Source of the DNA: Akkermansiaceae bacterium
GTDB lineage: Bacteria; Verrucomicrobiota; Verrucomicrobiia; Verrucomicrobiales; Akkermansiaceae
Direction of reading: 5' to 3'
Assembly (NCBI GenBank): GCA_905182405.1
Contig: CAJJBQ010000002.1
Location: 2,032,483 to 2,096,482 of the forward strand
Length of the DNA stretch: 64,000 nucleotides
Shown here: positions 8,781 through 17,617 of the stretch, one piece after another
Layout: each line of letters starts with the position of its first letter
Numbering within the stretch: position 1 is the first letter of the stretch
Program-made: the position numbers and the translations under genes
The notes under the pieces: model-generated
Database searches by the model: none
Seen by the model: only the letters and a program-made list of their open reading frames with translations
What the model was told of the DNA's origin: nothing

Positions 8781-9386
8781 TTAGAGAGCTGTCAGAGAGG
8801 GCGGAGTCACAACAGGAGGAAACGTCAGAGGAAGGCCTGGAGGGAGCAACGGAAATCCACCGGGACCACCTGGAGCTGGCCCAACAGGAGCTGCTCCTCC
8901 CTCAGGACGAGCTGCAGAAGAACCATATCCCTCGCTTGCTGGAAAGTCTAGCGGATTGGCGCTAGCTTCATCAGGGACGCCACCTTTATCAAGAGCGCCC
9001 TTTTCAGAATCTCCTTCACCGCCGGCAAAATCATACTTTTCAAGAATCGCCTGAATATTTGGTTGAGCATCAGGAGCTATTGCAATAGCGCACTGAGCAA
9101 TAATGCGCAGCATTGATGGAGCTTCGTTGATCGCCACATCGACGATCTGAGCAACAACCTCTTTCTTAGCATCAGAAGCAATGATCGCAGCCTTCACGAC
9201 CTCGCAAGCACAAGATTCATTAGCTGCGATTTGCTTAGCGACGATCTCAAGGACCTTATCGGAGTCAGCAGCGACTGCTAACCTAACTGCATTACTCACC
9301 TTGACGCAGTCAAGTGTGTTAGCTTGAGCGAAGGGCGCTGCTGCAAATAGCAGAGCCGTTAGCGCGAATTTCAGCGTGTTTTTCAT
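8781..9386 (-). CDS. Small secreted protein with Gly/Pro-rich tail, unknown function
   Basis: A 201-residue protein with a classic signal peptide (MKNTLKFALTALLFAAAPFAQA). The mature N-terminal ~100 residues form a compact Ala/Val/Ile-rich helical region with cysteines at DCVKVS, ESCACEVV and IAQCAIA, spaced so that disulfides are possible. The rest is low-complexity Gly/Pro/Ala (APVGPAPGGPGGFPLLPPG). I do not recognise a characterised family. It is encoded just upstream of the outer-membrane barrel and exopolysaccharide genes in the same orientation, 71 bases apart, so it may be co-expressed and act at the cell surface. That link is inference from position only. Confidence 0.75.
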   Translation of the reverse strand: MKNTLKFALTALLFAAAPFAQANTLDCVKVSNAVRLAVAADSDKVLEIVAKQIAANESCACEVVKAAIIASDAKKEVVAQIVDVAINEAPSMLRIIAQCAIAIAPDAQPNIQAILEKYDFAGGEGDSEKGALDKGGVPDEASANPLDFPASEGYGSSAARPEGGAAPVGPAPGGPGGFPLLPPGLPLTFPPVVTPPSLTAL

Positions 9387-9437
9387 TTTTTTTTTGGATT
9401 CTAGGTTAAAATTAGGGGCTTAAAATATTGGAAATCA

Positions 9438-9507
9438 GCGGGTAGAGGGAATCGAACCCTCCTTATCAGCTTGGAAGGCTGGAGCTTTACCACTAAGCTA
9501 TACCCGC
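9438..9507 (-). tRNA. tRNA-Gly (anticodon UCC)
   Basis: On the minus strand the sequence starts GCGGGTATAGCTTAGTGGTA and closes with a 7-bp acceptor stem (GCGGGTA/TACCCGC). A D arm and a T arm with GGTTCGATTCCC are present. The anticodon loop is CTTCCAA, giving UCC. About 70 bases without encoded CCA. One C-A mismatch lies at the outer end of the anticodon stem, as in some bacterial tRNA-Gly genes. Confidence 0.95.
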
Positions 9508-9678
9508 GACTGTGATGACAGGTTTACGTTGTCTCTTATGATAGGGCAAGCTCTTTTTAGGGAAAAATAATGACTCTTTGCTTCGGTTCTAATGAATATT
9601 TAGAGAGCCTAACTAACATGGATGGTGGCATAGAGGGCGTGGGGATAGGATTTCGTTCACCCCCCCCCGCTCCTGAAT

Positions 9679-10461
9679 TTACAGCCCTGACGGATGATGA
9701 ACAAAGGCACTAGTTGTTGCAAATTGTTGATCGATCTCTTGAACCAACCGTTTCACTCCAAAGGTTTCTGTCGCGTAATGCCCTCCATAGAGAACATTCA
9801 ACCCTAATTCTTCTGCCAACGGAAAACTCCAATGAGGCCCCTCCCCCGTGATAAAGGTGTCGACGCCACAAGCCGAAACCGCCTCGACCTCACTTCCTGC
9901 CCCTCCCGTAATGATTCCCAAGCGTCCGACCGGGCAATTCACTTCCCCTCTTAATAAGACCGGACCCTCTACTACTTCGGAAAACAGCTCTTTCAGCTCA
10001 GCGAGATTCATCTCCAATTCCCCCCGTAGCCCGAGATCGACCCCCTTCCACTTGAAAAAGGAATCTCTGTTTTTTAAACCCAGCCTATCTGCCAAAAGGG
10101 CATTGTTTCCTAACCTTAAGTGCACATCTAAGGGAATATGCGCACTGTAGATTGCCAAGCCCGCGTCCATCGCAAACTTCAGCTTCCGATAATGAGCCCC
10201 GGTAATCTGACGCACCCCCTGCCAGAACATCCCATGATGTACGACAAGAAGATCGGCCCCCGCTGCCACCGCCTTCTCGACCACTGGAAGACTCGCATCC
10301 ACCGCCGCTACCACGCGGGAGACCTCTCCCCCGTTTTGGAGCTGTAAGCCATTGTAAGCCCCTGGGTAATCTGGAATTTCCTCTAACCTCAGCTCCGTAT
10401 TCAAAAAGGAGACAATTTCATCCAATCTCGCCATTCCCCATTGAAGTCCGCTGTCATCCAT
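9679..10461 (-). CDS. Nif3-like dinuclear metal centre protein (YbgI/DUF34)
   Basis: A 260-residue protein of the Nif3/YqfO/YbgI family, sometimes annotated GTP cyclohydrolase 1 type 2 homologue. Metal-binding elements are LLVVHHGMFW near residue 73, AIYSAHIPLDVH near 108, TGEGPHW near 210 and VLYGGHYATET near 228. The start at 10461 gives MDDSGLQWGMARLDE; the internal ATG at 10434 (MARLDEIV) is an equally good start by homology. No insertion domain is present, so this is the short form. Its cellular role is not firmly established, though links to metal and NAD-related repair have been proposed. It is a single gene between tRNA-Gly and the lpxC-fabZ gene. Confidence 0.9.
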   Translation of the reverse strand: MDDSGLQWGMARLDEIVSFLNTELRLEEIPDYPGAYNGLQLQNGGEVSRVVAAVDASLPVVEKAVAAGADLLVVHHGMFWQGVRQITGAHYRKLKFAMDAGLAIYSAHIPLDVHLRLGNNALLADRLGLKNRDSFFKWKGVDLGLRGELEMNLAELKELFSEVVEGPVLLRGEVNCPVGRLGIITGGAGSEVEAVSACGVDTFITGEGPHWSFPLAEELGLNVLYGGHYATETFGVKRLVQEIDQQFATTSAFVHHPSGL

Positions 10462-10857
10462 TCGCCAATCCGAAAGTCAGCTAGTTCTCCAGACCAGCCC
10501 GATGTCATCTCCACTGTTTTGTTCGTCAACGGATATTAGCTCACGCATCCGTGCAGCGCTCGTCTCTCCAATCAAAAACGCCGCTTCAACCCCTCTCTCC
10601 ATCCGGGTGTTAAAAAATCAAGAGAGGCGCACTCAATATTTTTGACGTCCAGTCAGGAGCCACGATCACAATAATTCATCGTATTGTTTTGCTGATCTCC
10701 CGGCGCAACATCATTTACCCGAAAATTCCTGCACCTCCACTATTTTGCGCGATCACAACAAGTTGACAACACCTTAAAATCAAGCTGGGACGGGAGCTGG
10801 GGACTCACGGTGCGAATATCCCTCGACCGACGCACTTTGCCAATTTAAAACCCCGCC
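10462..10857. other. Intergenic region between nif3-like gene and lpxC-fabZ
   Basis: About 400 bases with no convincing gene. A 47-codon frame starts at 10502 but has no protein-like features. A TTGACA hexamer at 10763-10768 could be a -35 box for lpxC-fabZ, but no good -10 lies at the right spacing, so no promoter is claimed. The region probably carries the divergent promoters and the lpxC-fabZ leader. Confidence 0.5.
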
Positions 10858-12162
10858 ATGTCCCACATGGAGCACACTCTCGCAAGCGAAGCGACCCTCG
10901 AAGGAACTTCCTTGCATACGGGCGAAAAAGTCACCCTTACTCTCAAACCTGCCCCCGAAGGCTACGGATTCAAATTTCGCCGTGTCGATCTCCCCGACAA
11001 GCCTTTCATTGATGCAGACGTCTCCAAAGTGCAAACCGTCGAAAGAGCGACTACCTTGGCGGAGGGCTCAGTAAAGGTTCACACCGTCGAGCACGTCCTT
11101 TCTGCTCTTGTCGGACTCGGAGTTGATAACGCCCTTGTTGAGATGGATGCCAACGAGCCACCCATTGGCGATGGATCTTCACGACCCTATGTAGAACTCA
11201 TCAAGAAAGCGGGCTTACTTGAACAAAGCGTGCCACGTCAAATCTGGGAAATCCGCGAACCTATTCATATTGAAGTTGGAAACGGCTCGCTCATTACCAT
11301 CGTTCCTGACAAAGAATTCCGCGTCTCCGTCACCAATGTGGGTAAGGACGGTCGCTTCGTTCAATACTTCTCCTCAGTGGTGAACCAAGAGACTTACGAG
11401 AAAGAGATCGCTCCAGCGCGCACGTTCACCTTCTACGAAGACATCAAACCTCTCCTGGATAAAGGCTTGATCAAGGGTGGTTCGCTCGAAAATGCCGTCG
11501 TCGTTCGTGGCGAGGAAATTATGTCCAAAGAACCCATGCGATTTAACAATGAATTCGCACGCCACAAGGCCCTGGATCTCATTGGTGACCTCATGCTTTC
11601 CGGCAAGAAATTCCTCGGTCATGTCATTGCCATCGCTCCCGGCCACGGACCAAACACAGGCATGGCAGCGCTGATCAAGAAAGAATATGCCGCGATGCGT
11701 TCCATGGTGCCGCCACTCAAGCTCCCTGAAGGAGAAGCCGTTCTCAAAACTGAGGACATTCTTAAGATCCTACCCCACCGCTACCCCTTCCTCCTCATCG
11801 ACCGCGTGACGGGATTCTCCTCAGAGATGAAGTGCACCGCGATCAAAAATCTCACGATGAACGAGGAGTTCTTCCAAGGGCACTTCCCTGGCCACCCCAT
11901 CATGCCCGGTGTTCTTCAGCTAGAAGCCATGGCCCAGACCGCTTCCATTTTGATCATGCGACTTCCAGATAACCATGGAAAGATTGGCTATTTCCTGAGC
12001 GCCAACAACGTTAAGTTCCGCAAGCCGGTTGTCCCCGGTGACACCTTATTTATCGACGCCGAAATCACCAAGATGCGGCGCAACATCGGTCAGGCCATCG
12101 CCACTTGCTCTGTCAACGGCGTGGTTGTCTCCAGTGCGGAACTGAGATTTGCGGTGATGTAG
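10858..12162 (+). CDS. lpxC/fabZ: Bifunctional LpxC deacetylase / FabZ dehydratase
   Basis: A 434-residue fusion. Residues 1-285 are UDP-3-O-acyl-N-acetylglucosamine deacetylase, the committed step of lipid A synthesis. The zinc motif VHTVEHVL has His75 and His79, and HKALDLIGDL carries the third metal region. Residues about 295-434 are (3R)-hydroxyacyl-ACP dehydratase, with LPHRYPFLLIDRV (His307) and FFQGHFPGHPIMPGVLQLE. The fusion couples the supply of beta-hydroxyacyl chains to lipid A and fatty acid synthesis and is known in Bacteroidota and PVC bacteria, so it supports the taxonomic call. The ATG at 10858 is followed by a second at 10867 (MEHTLASEA), which could also serve as start. It indicates an LPS-type outer membrane. 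Confidence 0.96.
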   Translation: MSHMEHTLASEATLEGTSLHTGEKVTLTLKPAPEGYGFKFRRVDLPDKPFIDADVSKVQTVERATTLAEGSVKVHTVEHVLSALVGLGVDNALVEMDANEPPIGDGSSRPYVELIKKAGLLEQSVPRQIWEIREPIHIEVGNGSLITIVPDKEFRVSVTNVGKDGRFVQYFSSVVNQETYEKEIAPARTFTFYEDIKPLLDKGLIKGGSLENAVVVRGEEIMSKEPMRFNNEFARHKALDLIGDLMLSGKKFLGHVIAIAPGHGPNTGMAALIKKEYAAMRSMVPPLKLPEGEAVLKTEDILKILPHRYPFLLIDRVTGFSSEMKCTAIKNLTMNEEFFQGHFPGHPIMPGVLQLEAMAQTASILIMRLPDNHGKIGYFLSANNVKFRKPVVPGDTLFIDAEITKMRRNIGQAIATCSVNGVVVSSAELRFAVM

Positions 12163-12230
12163 AGTGTCCCCTCTCCTTACCCCCTGCAAGATCGTCTCCA
12201 AAGCGAACTTTTCTGAGTAATTACTTAAAA

Positions 12231-12313
12231 TACCGCCGGCGGGGATCGAACCCGCACGACCTAGGGTCAACGGATTTTAAATCCGCAGCGTCTACCAATT
12301 CCGCCACGGCGGC
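12231..12313 (-). tRNA. tRNA-Leu (anticodon UAA)
   Basis: On the minus strand the gene begins GCCGCCGTGGCGGAATTGGT and ends CGGCGGT with discriminator A, giving a 7-bp acceptor stem with a terminal G-U pair. The D arm reads GGAATTGGTAGACGC, the anticodon stem-loop is GCGGATTTAAAATCCGT with UAA, and a long class II variable arm precedes GGTTCGATCCCC. Length 83 bases without CCA. Confidence 0.95.
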
Positions 12314-12430
12314 ATTTCATGAAATTGGAGCGATTGAAGAATCCGTCAATGCTCTACGGCGAATTACAGAACGGAGGTGCCACTGTCAACACAACGACGA
12401 CTTTCGCACATAAGATTCTCTGCTTGATCT

Positions 12431-14041
12431 CTAGCTTCGAGATTTGATCGCATCAACGGCTCGCATGAGTAGCTGCTTTAGGTCGTCGTCATCGGATCCC
12501 ATTGCAGACTTTAATGCCGGAATGCTTTTTGGGGTCCCAATCTTGCGGAGCAGAATCGCAGCTTCCTTCTTCAGCTCAAGGGGTGATTCACCGATATGGA
12601 AAGCCAAGCGAGATTCGCCAGCAGCTCCAATTGCTTCATACTGCTCCGACCAAGCAGATGGATCCTTGACCCACATCCGGTCAACAACAGCGATTACGTC
12701 CAGCGAGCCATTTAAAGTCAAATATTCCACAAGCGATTTAGGAACTTCTCGATCCTCCTCACTCCAGCCAAGCACGAGCCCACTCACCTGGCCAACCACC
12801 TCCTGATCTTTTGGAGCCCACTGAGCAAGAGCCCTTCCGATCGAATCGTGAAGTGCCCAGCCGCTATCCTGCTTTAAAAGAACCAAAAGCTGGGCAACAA
12901 TGTCCGGCCTGCGCCTTTTCGCCGCATCTACAGGCATCTTCCCAAATCGAACAACTGCCTTTTCAATACGCTCGATGTTGATGTTGCTAAGCTCCTTGAG
13001 ATTCATTTCGCAAAACCGCTCATTCCGCGGGTCTTTAAGCTGATTGAACGTCTCGTTACCCGGTTCCAAAAAGAGATCAGTATTCACGACAAGATCCACG
13101 ATTCGGTGCGAGGGCACGGTAGTGACGATCCCCAAATCCGAGCAAATTTCAACCACCTCGTCGAAACTCTCGGTGATTCCAGCGATAACCATGAGCCGAT
13201 CTCTAGCCTCATTCCGATCATAAGTAACGATTGCGTTCGTAGAGGGGATGACAAAACGCCTCATGAAAAAACTCTCCACGCTATACTCGTAACTGTCCTT
13301 CATGGGGTGCAGATACACTGTGACGACGCGCTCATGCCCCTCGATCCCTTCTTCAGGCTTGGATTCCATATCAATCCATTTTTTGACACTTCCGTATCCG
13401 ATCTTAGCTAGGTAGCTATCCAAATCGTTCGTGATGAGATTAGGGTCTTCTTCCGTCGGATTCATGGCCTCTCGCGGAGTGAAACCTCCACCACCTCTGG
13501 GCGTCAAATGAACGGGACTTAGAAAAACTAAGGCCATCACGATAGCACTTAAAACCGTTGAGAGAGTGATTGCCCGATTTCTCCAATTCTTCGCGCCTAC
13601 AAGAATCAACCCCGAGCCAACCAGACAGACAAATCCTGCAAGAAAGAGGCGCTGGTGCATCTCGACATCCTGAAACGCCTTTCCTGGTGCGGAAGTGACC
13701 AAAAAGATGAATGCAAACATACAGATCAGCACGATCCCGGAGCAAGCCGCAAAGGTCTGGCTCGAGCTACTTGACATTGCCGAAATCGTATTGACCTGAG
13801 GTGAATACTCGGCCCTTTGAAAGTTGACGGGGGCAGTCTCCCCTACCGGAGTGGGACTCAGTCGATCGAGCAACACATCGTGGTGCTCGCCCGGATAAAT
13901 GCGAGACTTCTCTGCCATGATCGCCCCGGGACCAACCTCGAAACGGTGATCACAGGCTCCACACTCCACCGTTTTACCGGTGAGATCTTCGTGAACACGG
14001 AAGCTGCGGCTGCAAGCTGGGCAGAGAATCTGAAGGTTCAT
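12431..14041 (-). CDS. Zinc-ribbon membrane protein with HEAT-like C terminus
   Basis: A 536-residue protein of unknown function. The N terminus is a MJ0042/zinc-ribbon-like domain with paired cysteines CPAC and CGAC. After a polar linker come three hydrophobic segments (SGIVLICMFAFIFLVTSA, LFLAGFVCLVGSGLILVGA, STVLSAIVMALVFLSPV) at about residues 100-190. The large C-terminal part looks soluble, with Leu/Ala-rich helical pairs resembling HEAT repeats toward the end (LRKIGTPKSIPALKSAMG). This domain order is typical of PVC-specific proteins, in which a cytosolic zinc ribbon is anchored to the membrane. It is not obviously in an operon; the next gene downstream is on the same strand 390 bases away across the tRNA. 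Confidence 0.8.
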   Translation of the reverse strand: MNLQILCPACSRSFRVHEDLTGKTVECGACDHRFEVGPGAIMAEKSRIYPGEHHDVLLDRLSPTPVGETAPVNFQRAEYSPQVNTISAMSSSSSQTFAACSGIVLICMFAFIFLVTSAPGKAFQDVEMHQRLFLAGFVCLVGSGLILVGAKNWRNRAITLSTVLSAIVMALVFLSPVHLTPRGGGGFTPREAMNPTEEDPNLITNDLDSYLAKIGYGSVKKWIDMESKPEEGIEGHERVVTVYLHPMKDSYEYSVESFFMRRFVIPSTNAIVTYDRNEARDRLMVIAGITESFDEVVEICSDLGIVTTVPSHRIVDLVVNTDLFLEPGNETFNQLKDPRNERFCEMNLKELSNINIERIEKAVVRFGKMPVDAAKRRRPDIVAQLLVLLKQDSGWALHDSIGRALAQWAPKDQEVVGQVSGLVLGWSEEDREVPKSLVEYLTLNGSLDVIAVVDRMWVKDPSAWSEQYEAIGAAGESRLAFHIGESPLELKKEAAILLRKIGTPKSIPALKSAMGSDDDDLKQLLMRAVDAIKSRS

Positions 14042-14129
14042 TTGTTAGCGCGTGTCGTTAAAGTTATAAAAGTGTCCTCCCTCTAGTCCCTCAAAACAAC
14101 CTTTCCGTTCAAAAAAGGAAATCAATTTT

Positions 14130-14744
14130 CTAATTTGGGAGTCTTAGAGCGGCAATCTCGGCCATAATCCGGTCAGAAATCACCTGATAACCGTCACGTC
14201 CCTTTACAGCGAGTTCCTCTGTAGTGAAGTCGATCGGGTCACCCACAACGATTGTGATCGGGTGGAATTTAAGCCGGCCGCTTCCACGTGGGAGGCATTC
14301 CCGAGCTCCAAAAATTCGCATCGGTTGCACCACTGCACGACTCTTCACCGCGATGAGACCGACGCCCGCCCCGGCAGGTCCAAGTTCCCCGTCCAGGGTC
14401 CTGGCTCCTTCCGGAAAAACAACGACTCGTTCACCACTTCGTAAAATCTTAATAATGCGCTTCAGGCTGCTCATATCCGGGCGATCCTGATCCACTGGCA
14501 CCGCATTCCATCGGGTATAGAGCCACTTAAAAAAACCCCTAAAAAGCGTCTTTCTTGCCAAGTAATGAACTTCTTCATCATACGCAATTCCAACGAGAGG
14601 GGGGTCGAGAAAGCTCTCATGATTCGAGGCGATCAGCACTCCGCCTTCTTGGATGAGTTTTTCCTTCCCGATTACGCGGTAACCGAAAAGAGTCGAAGTC
14701 GCGGCTCTAAAAAGAGTGACGCCGAGCCAATAAACCGTCTTCAT
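14130..14744 (-). CDS. plsC: 1-acyl-sn-glycerol-3-phosphate acyltransferase
   Basis: A 204-residue membrane-associated acyltransferase that converts lysophosphatidic acid to phosphatidic acid. It has the NHESFLD motif (NHxxxxD) and FPEGARTLDG, plus an N-terminal hydrophobic segment (MKTVYWLGVTLFRAATS). The start at 14744 overlaps the cmk stop by ATGA and is preceded at good spacing by GGGAGGA, so the five-codon-longer form is unlikely. It is the last gene of tyrA-aroA-cmk-plsC. cmk-plsC adjacency is a common bacterial arrangement and may link CMP supply to phospholipid synthesis. Confidence 0.95.
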   Translation of the reverse strand: MKTVYWLGVTLFRAATSTLFGYRVIGKEKLIQEGGVLIASNHESFLDPPLVGIAYDEEVHYLARKTLFRGFFKWLYTRWNAVPVDQDRPDMSSLKRIIKILRSGERVVVFPEGARTLDGELGPAGAGVGLIAVKSRAVVQPMRIFGARECLPRGSGRLKFHPITIVVGDPIDFTTEELAVKGRDGYQVISDRIMAEIAALRLPN

Positions 14745-15397
14745 GAAAGGTCCTCCCATCCAAGTGATTTGAGCGCCTCTTTCGCCGCCTCTACCACTTC
14801 TTCAATCTCAAGGTGGGAAGAATCGATCACGATCGCGCCATCGGAGATTCTTAAGGGTGCCGTCTTGCGTTGGCTGTCTTGGGCATCCCTCGCGGCCACC
14901 GCATCTGCTTCACCATCAGCAGCTCGCCGGGCTCGTCTCACTTCTTCCGAAGCATCGATGTAAAGTTTGTAGGGAGTGTCAGGAAAAACAACCGAGCCGA
15001 TATCCCGCCCCTCCATCACGATATCGCTGGTCTCGAGATACTCCCGCTGAAGCTTTACCAATCGCTCGCGCACTTCGGGCACCGCCGCAACCGATGACAC
15101 GAAATCATTCACCTTTGATGAGCGCAACTCCTCGTTGAAAAAGCGGCCATTGATTCCGATGGTGGAACGCCCTTCCTCCATTCCGCAGGTGATCTCCATC
15201 TTGGATGCAGCATCCACGATGGCACCTTCATCCCTCGAAGAAACCCCATCTTGCAAAAGCTGCCAGGTGACGGCGCGATACATCGCCCCAGAATTCACCA
15301 TGACCATCCCAAGAGAATCAGCGAGTCTCTTGGCAACGGTACTTTTCCCGGAAGCAGCGGGACCATCAATAGCTACAGCGCGGTGAATCAAGCTCAT
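14741..15397 (-). CDS. cmk: Cytidylate kinase
   Basis: A 218-residue nucleoside monophosphate kinase that phosphorylates CMP and dCMP with ATP in the cytosol. The P-loop is at the N terminus (IDGPAASGKSTVAKRLA), followed by GMVMVNSGAMYRAVT and the CMP-binding MEGRDIGSVVFPD segment. The lid region RRARRAADGEADAV is present. Length is normal. Its start overlaps the end of aroA by ATGA and its stop overlaps the start of plsC by ATGA, so all three are likely translated from one mRNA. Confidence 0.96.
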   Translation of the reverse strand: MSLIHRAVAIDGPAASGKSTVAKRLADSLGMVMVNSGAMYRAVTWQLLQDGVSSRDEGAIVDAASKMEITCGMEEGRSTIGINGRFFNEELRSSKVNDFVSSVAAVPEVRERLVKLQREYLETSDIVMEGRDIGSVVFPDTPYKLYIDASEEVRRARRAADGEADAVAARDAQDSQRKTAPLRISDGAIVIDSSHLEIEEVVEAAKEALKSLGWEDLS

Positions 15398-16707
15398 CGT
15401 TTACGCATTTCTTTTAAGTGATTAGCAAACCCGGGATACGAAGTGTTCACGCAAGCGCAGTCATCAATCAAGGTATTTCCGCTATCCGCAAGCAAGCCAG
15501 CCATCGAAAACGCCATTGCAATCCGATGATCACCGAAGCTCTTCAAATGAGCTCCTTTCAGCTTGGTCTCTCCCTGAATCACCATGCCATCTTCGAACTC
15601 TTCAACTTGGGCATCCATCGCGCGAAGATTTGTGATCGTCGTCTCGATGCGGTCCGTCTCTTTCACCCGTAGCTCGGAAGCATTTCGAATCGTCATCTTT
15701 CCTTTTGCCAAGGCTCCGGCAACCGCCAAAATGGGGACCTCATCGATAATATTCGGGACCTCTTCCGGGCGGATCTCCACTCCATGAAGTTCCTGTCCTA
15801 CGACCTCCACATTTCCACGCGGCTCCCCTCCTTCATCGTGGAGGACGATATCTTTAATGTGCGCTCCCATCCGGATCAGGACATCGATGAGTCCGGTACG
15901 CGTCGGGTTCAACCCAACATTCGTAATGAGCAATTTCGACCCTGGTCGGCAAGCGGCCGCGACGATCCAAAAAGCAGCACTGGAAATATCACCGGGCACC
16001 ACCACATCGCAGGATCGAATCCTCTGCTTTCCATAAAGCGAGATGACATTGTCCTTCGTCGTCACCGTCACTCCAAAGGCATTTAAAAGACGCTCGCTGT
16101 GATCGCGGGTGACCGCAGGTTGAACCACCGTCGTTTTTTCAGGAGCAAAGAGTCCAGCAAGGAGAACCGCACTCTTCACTTGCGCACTTGCCATGGGCAT
16201 TTCGTAGCAAATCGAGTTGAGCTCACTTCCCGTGATGTGCAGCGGAGCGCAGCCGGGCTTTGCCCCCTTCGCTTCAAACTTGGCACCCATTTCCTCCAAA
16301 GGCTTCATGATCCGCCCCATCGGACGAGAAGACAGCGACTCATCCCCGGTCAGAACACTATCGAATTTCTGAGCCGCAAGCACTCCTGCCAAAAGGCGCA
16401 TGCCCGTCCCCGAGTTTCCACAATCCAAATTCACATTGGCTACCCGAAGCTCCCCCCTGCAGCCATGAATTTTCATGTCCAGCGGAGCATCGACGGTTCC
16501 GCGTTCAACCTCATAACGCACTCCCAACTGACCCATCGCACGCAGCGTGTTGACGCAATCTTCGCTGGGTAGGAAATTCTCCACCCGGCACGTGCCATCG
16601 GAGAGCCCCGCAAGGATGGCAACCCGATGGGAAATGCTCTTATCGCCCGGCACTGCCAATTCTCCAGAGATGGCCTTAATCGGCCCTACCTTAATCGTGT
16701 CGCTCAT
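15394..16707 (-). CDS. aroA: 3-phosphoshikimate 1-carboxyvinyltransferase (EPSP synthase)
   Basis: A 437-residue shikimate pathway enzyme joining PEP to shikimate-3-phosphate. Motifs are the N-terminal AVPGDKSISHR, the LDCGNSGTGMRLLAG PEP-loop near residue 95, SSRPMGRIMKPLEEMGA, and LRVKETDRIETT plus GDHRIAMAFSMAG near the C terminus. Gly in the LxGNAGT-type loop is conserved as GNSGT, the form usually seen in non-class-I enzymes, so sensitivity to glyphosate cannot be judged. It lies 12 bases after tyrA and overlaps cmk, in an aromatic amino acid/core operon. Confidence 0.96.
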   Translation of the reverse strand: MSDTIKVGPIKAISGELAVPGDKSISHRVAILAGLSDGTCRVENFLPSEDCVNTLRAMGQLGVRYEVERGTVDAPLDMKIHGCRGELRVANVNLDCGNSGTGMRLLAGVLAAQKFDSVLTGDESLSSRPMGRIMKPLEEMGAKFEAKGAKPGCAPLHITGSELNSICYEMPMASAQVKSAVLLAGLFAPEKTTVVQPAVTRDHSERLLNAFGVTVTTKDNVISLYGKQRIRSCDVVVPGDISSAAFWIVAAACRPGSKLLITNVGLNPTRTGLIDVLIRMGAHIKDIVLHDEGGEPRGNVEVVGQELHGVEIRPEEVPNIIDEVPILAVAGALAKGKMTIRNASELRVKETDRIETTITNLRAMDAQVEEFEDGMVIQGETKLKGAHLKSFGDHRIAMAFSMAGLLADSGNTLIDDCACVNTSYPGFANHLKEMRKR

Positions 16708-16719
16708 GGTCTAAAATCT

Positions 16720-17556
16720 TCAACTGACTTCGTCCCGGGTGGCCTTCACCTCCAAGAGATAGTCTAGGAGCTCTTCATTGTCGGAATCCTCTAAAATAAC
16801 AAGCATATCACGCAACGACTGCTCGGCCTCACGCAGGACATCGGCCAGCGCCGCGCGATTTTCAATCATGATCTCGGCCCACATCGCCGGATCTCCCGAC
16901 GCAACCCTGCTGGTATCGCGAAACCCACCTCCAGCCAGCTGCAGAGGATCTCCCAGAGCCAATCCCACTTCCGCCGTCAGCACTGCCATCACATGCGGAT
17001 AGTGGCTAATCCGGGCCACCGCCCGATCATGCTCGGCGGCATCGAGAAAGCGCACCACGCAGCCAAGACTTTCCCAAAACTCCTCCAGTGCCTTGACTTT
17101 CGCTTCCTCCAGCGACTCATCATTGGTGAGAACACAGGCCGCTCCGCGGAAAAGATCGACGCAAGCCGCTTCCACCCCCGTCCGCTCGGAACCAGCCATC
17201 GGATGGCTCCCGATAAAACCGATTCCCGCCTTTTTTAATAGAGGGGCTACCACCTCGTGCGGGTGAACTTTGACACTTCCGACATCCGTTACCAGACATC
17301 CCTGAGACAGATGAGGCAGCAGCATTTCCACCAGTGGAGCCATCGCCCCGACCGGCACCGCAAGCACAATGAGATCCGCTCCGCCCACCGCTTCTGCAAG
17401 ATCCGTCGTCGCCGACATCCCCAACGCGCAAGTTTTCTCAACCCGTTCGGCATTTCTGCCCCAGAGAACCGCTTCCAAACCAGCTTCTTCCGCGGCGAGC
17501 GCGACCGACCCTCCGAGAAGCCCCGGCCCTAAAATGGTCACCTTCTTAAATTGCAT
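16720..17556 (-). CDS. tyrA: Prephenate dehydrogenase
   Basis: A 278-residue NAD(P)-dependent dehydrogenase of tyrosine synthesis. The Rossmann motif is GPGLLGGSVALAAEEAG at residue 11, followed by ADLIVLAVPVGAM, VTDVGSVK and FIGSHPMAGSERTG with the substrate-binding histidine and serine. The C-terminal all-helical dimer domain is complete (ISHYPHVMAVLTAEVGLAL, then FRDTSRVASGDPAMWAEI). There is no fused chorismate mutase or ACT domain. It is the first gene of the tyrA-aroA-cmk-plsC operon. Whether it prefers prephenate or arogenate cannot be read from the sequence. Confidence 0.94.
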   Translation of the reverse strand: MQFKKVTILGPGLLGGSVALAAEEAGLEAVLWGRNAERVEKTCALGMSATTDLAEAVGGADLIVLAVPVGAMAPLVEMLLPHLSQGCLVTDVGSVKVHPHEVVAPLLKKAGIGFIGSHPMAGSERTGVEAACVDLFRGAACVLTNDESLEEAKVKALEEFWESLGCVVRFLDAAEHDRAVARISHYPHVMAVLTAEVGLALGDPLQLAGGGFRDTSRVASGDPAMWAEIMIENRAALADVLREAEQSLRDMLVILEDSDNEELLDYLLEVKATRDEVS

Positions 17557-17617
17557 GGCACAAAAAAACCACGCCCTCTCGCGAAGACGTAGTTGGAAAA
17601 TAGGCTAAGAGAACCAC

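Noticed and set aside
9660..9668. Run of nine C residues after the Nif3-like gene as a phase-variation tract
   Set aside because: It lies beyond the stop codon and outside any promoter that could be identified, so slippage would have no visible effect.
10763..10791. Sigma-70 promoter with TTGACA before lpxC-fabZ
   Set aside because: No acceptable -10 element at 16-18 bases from the TTGACA.
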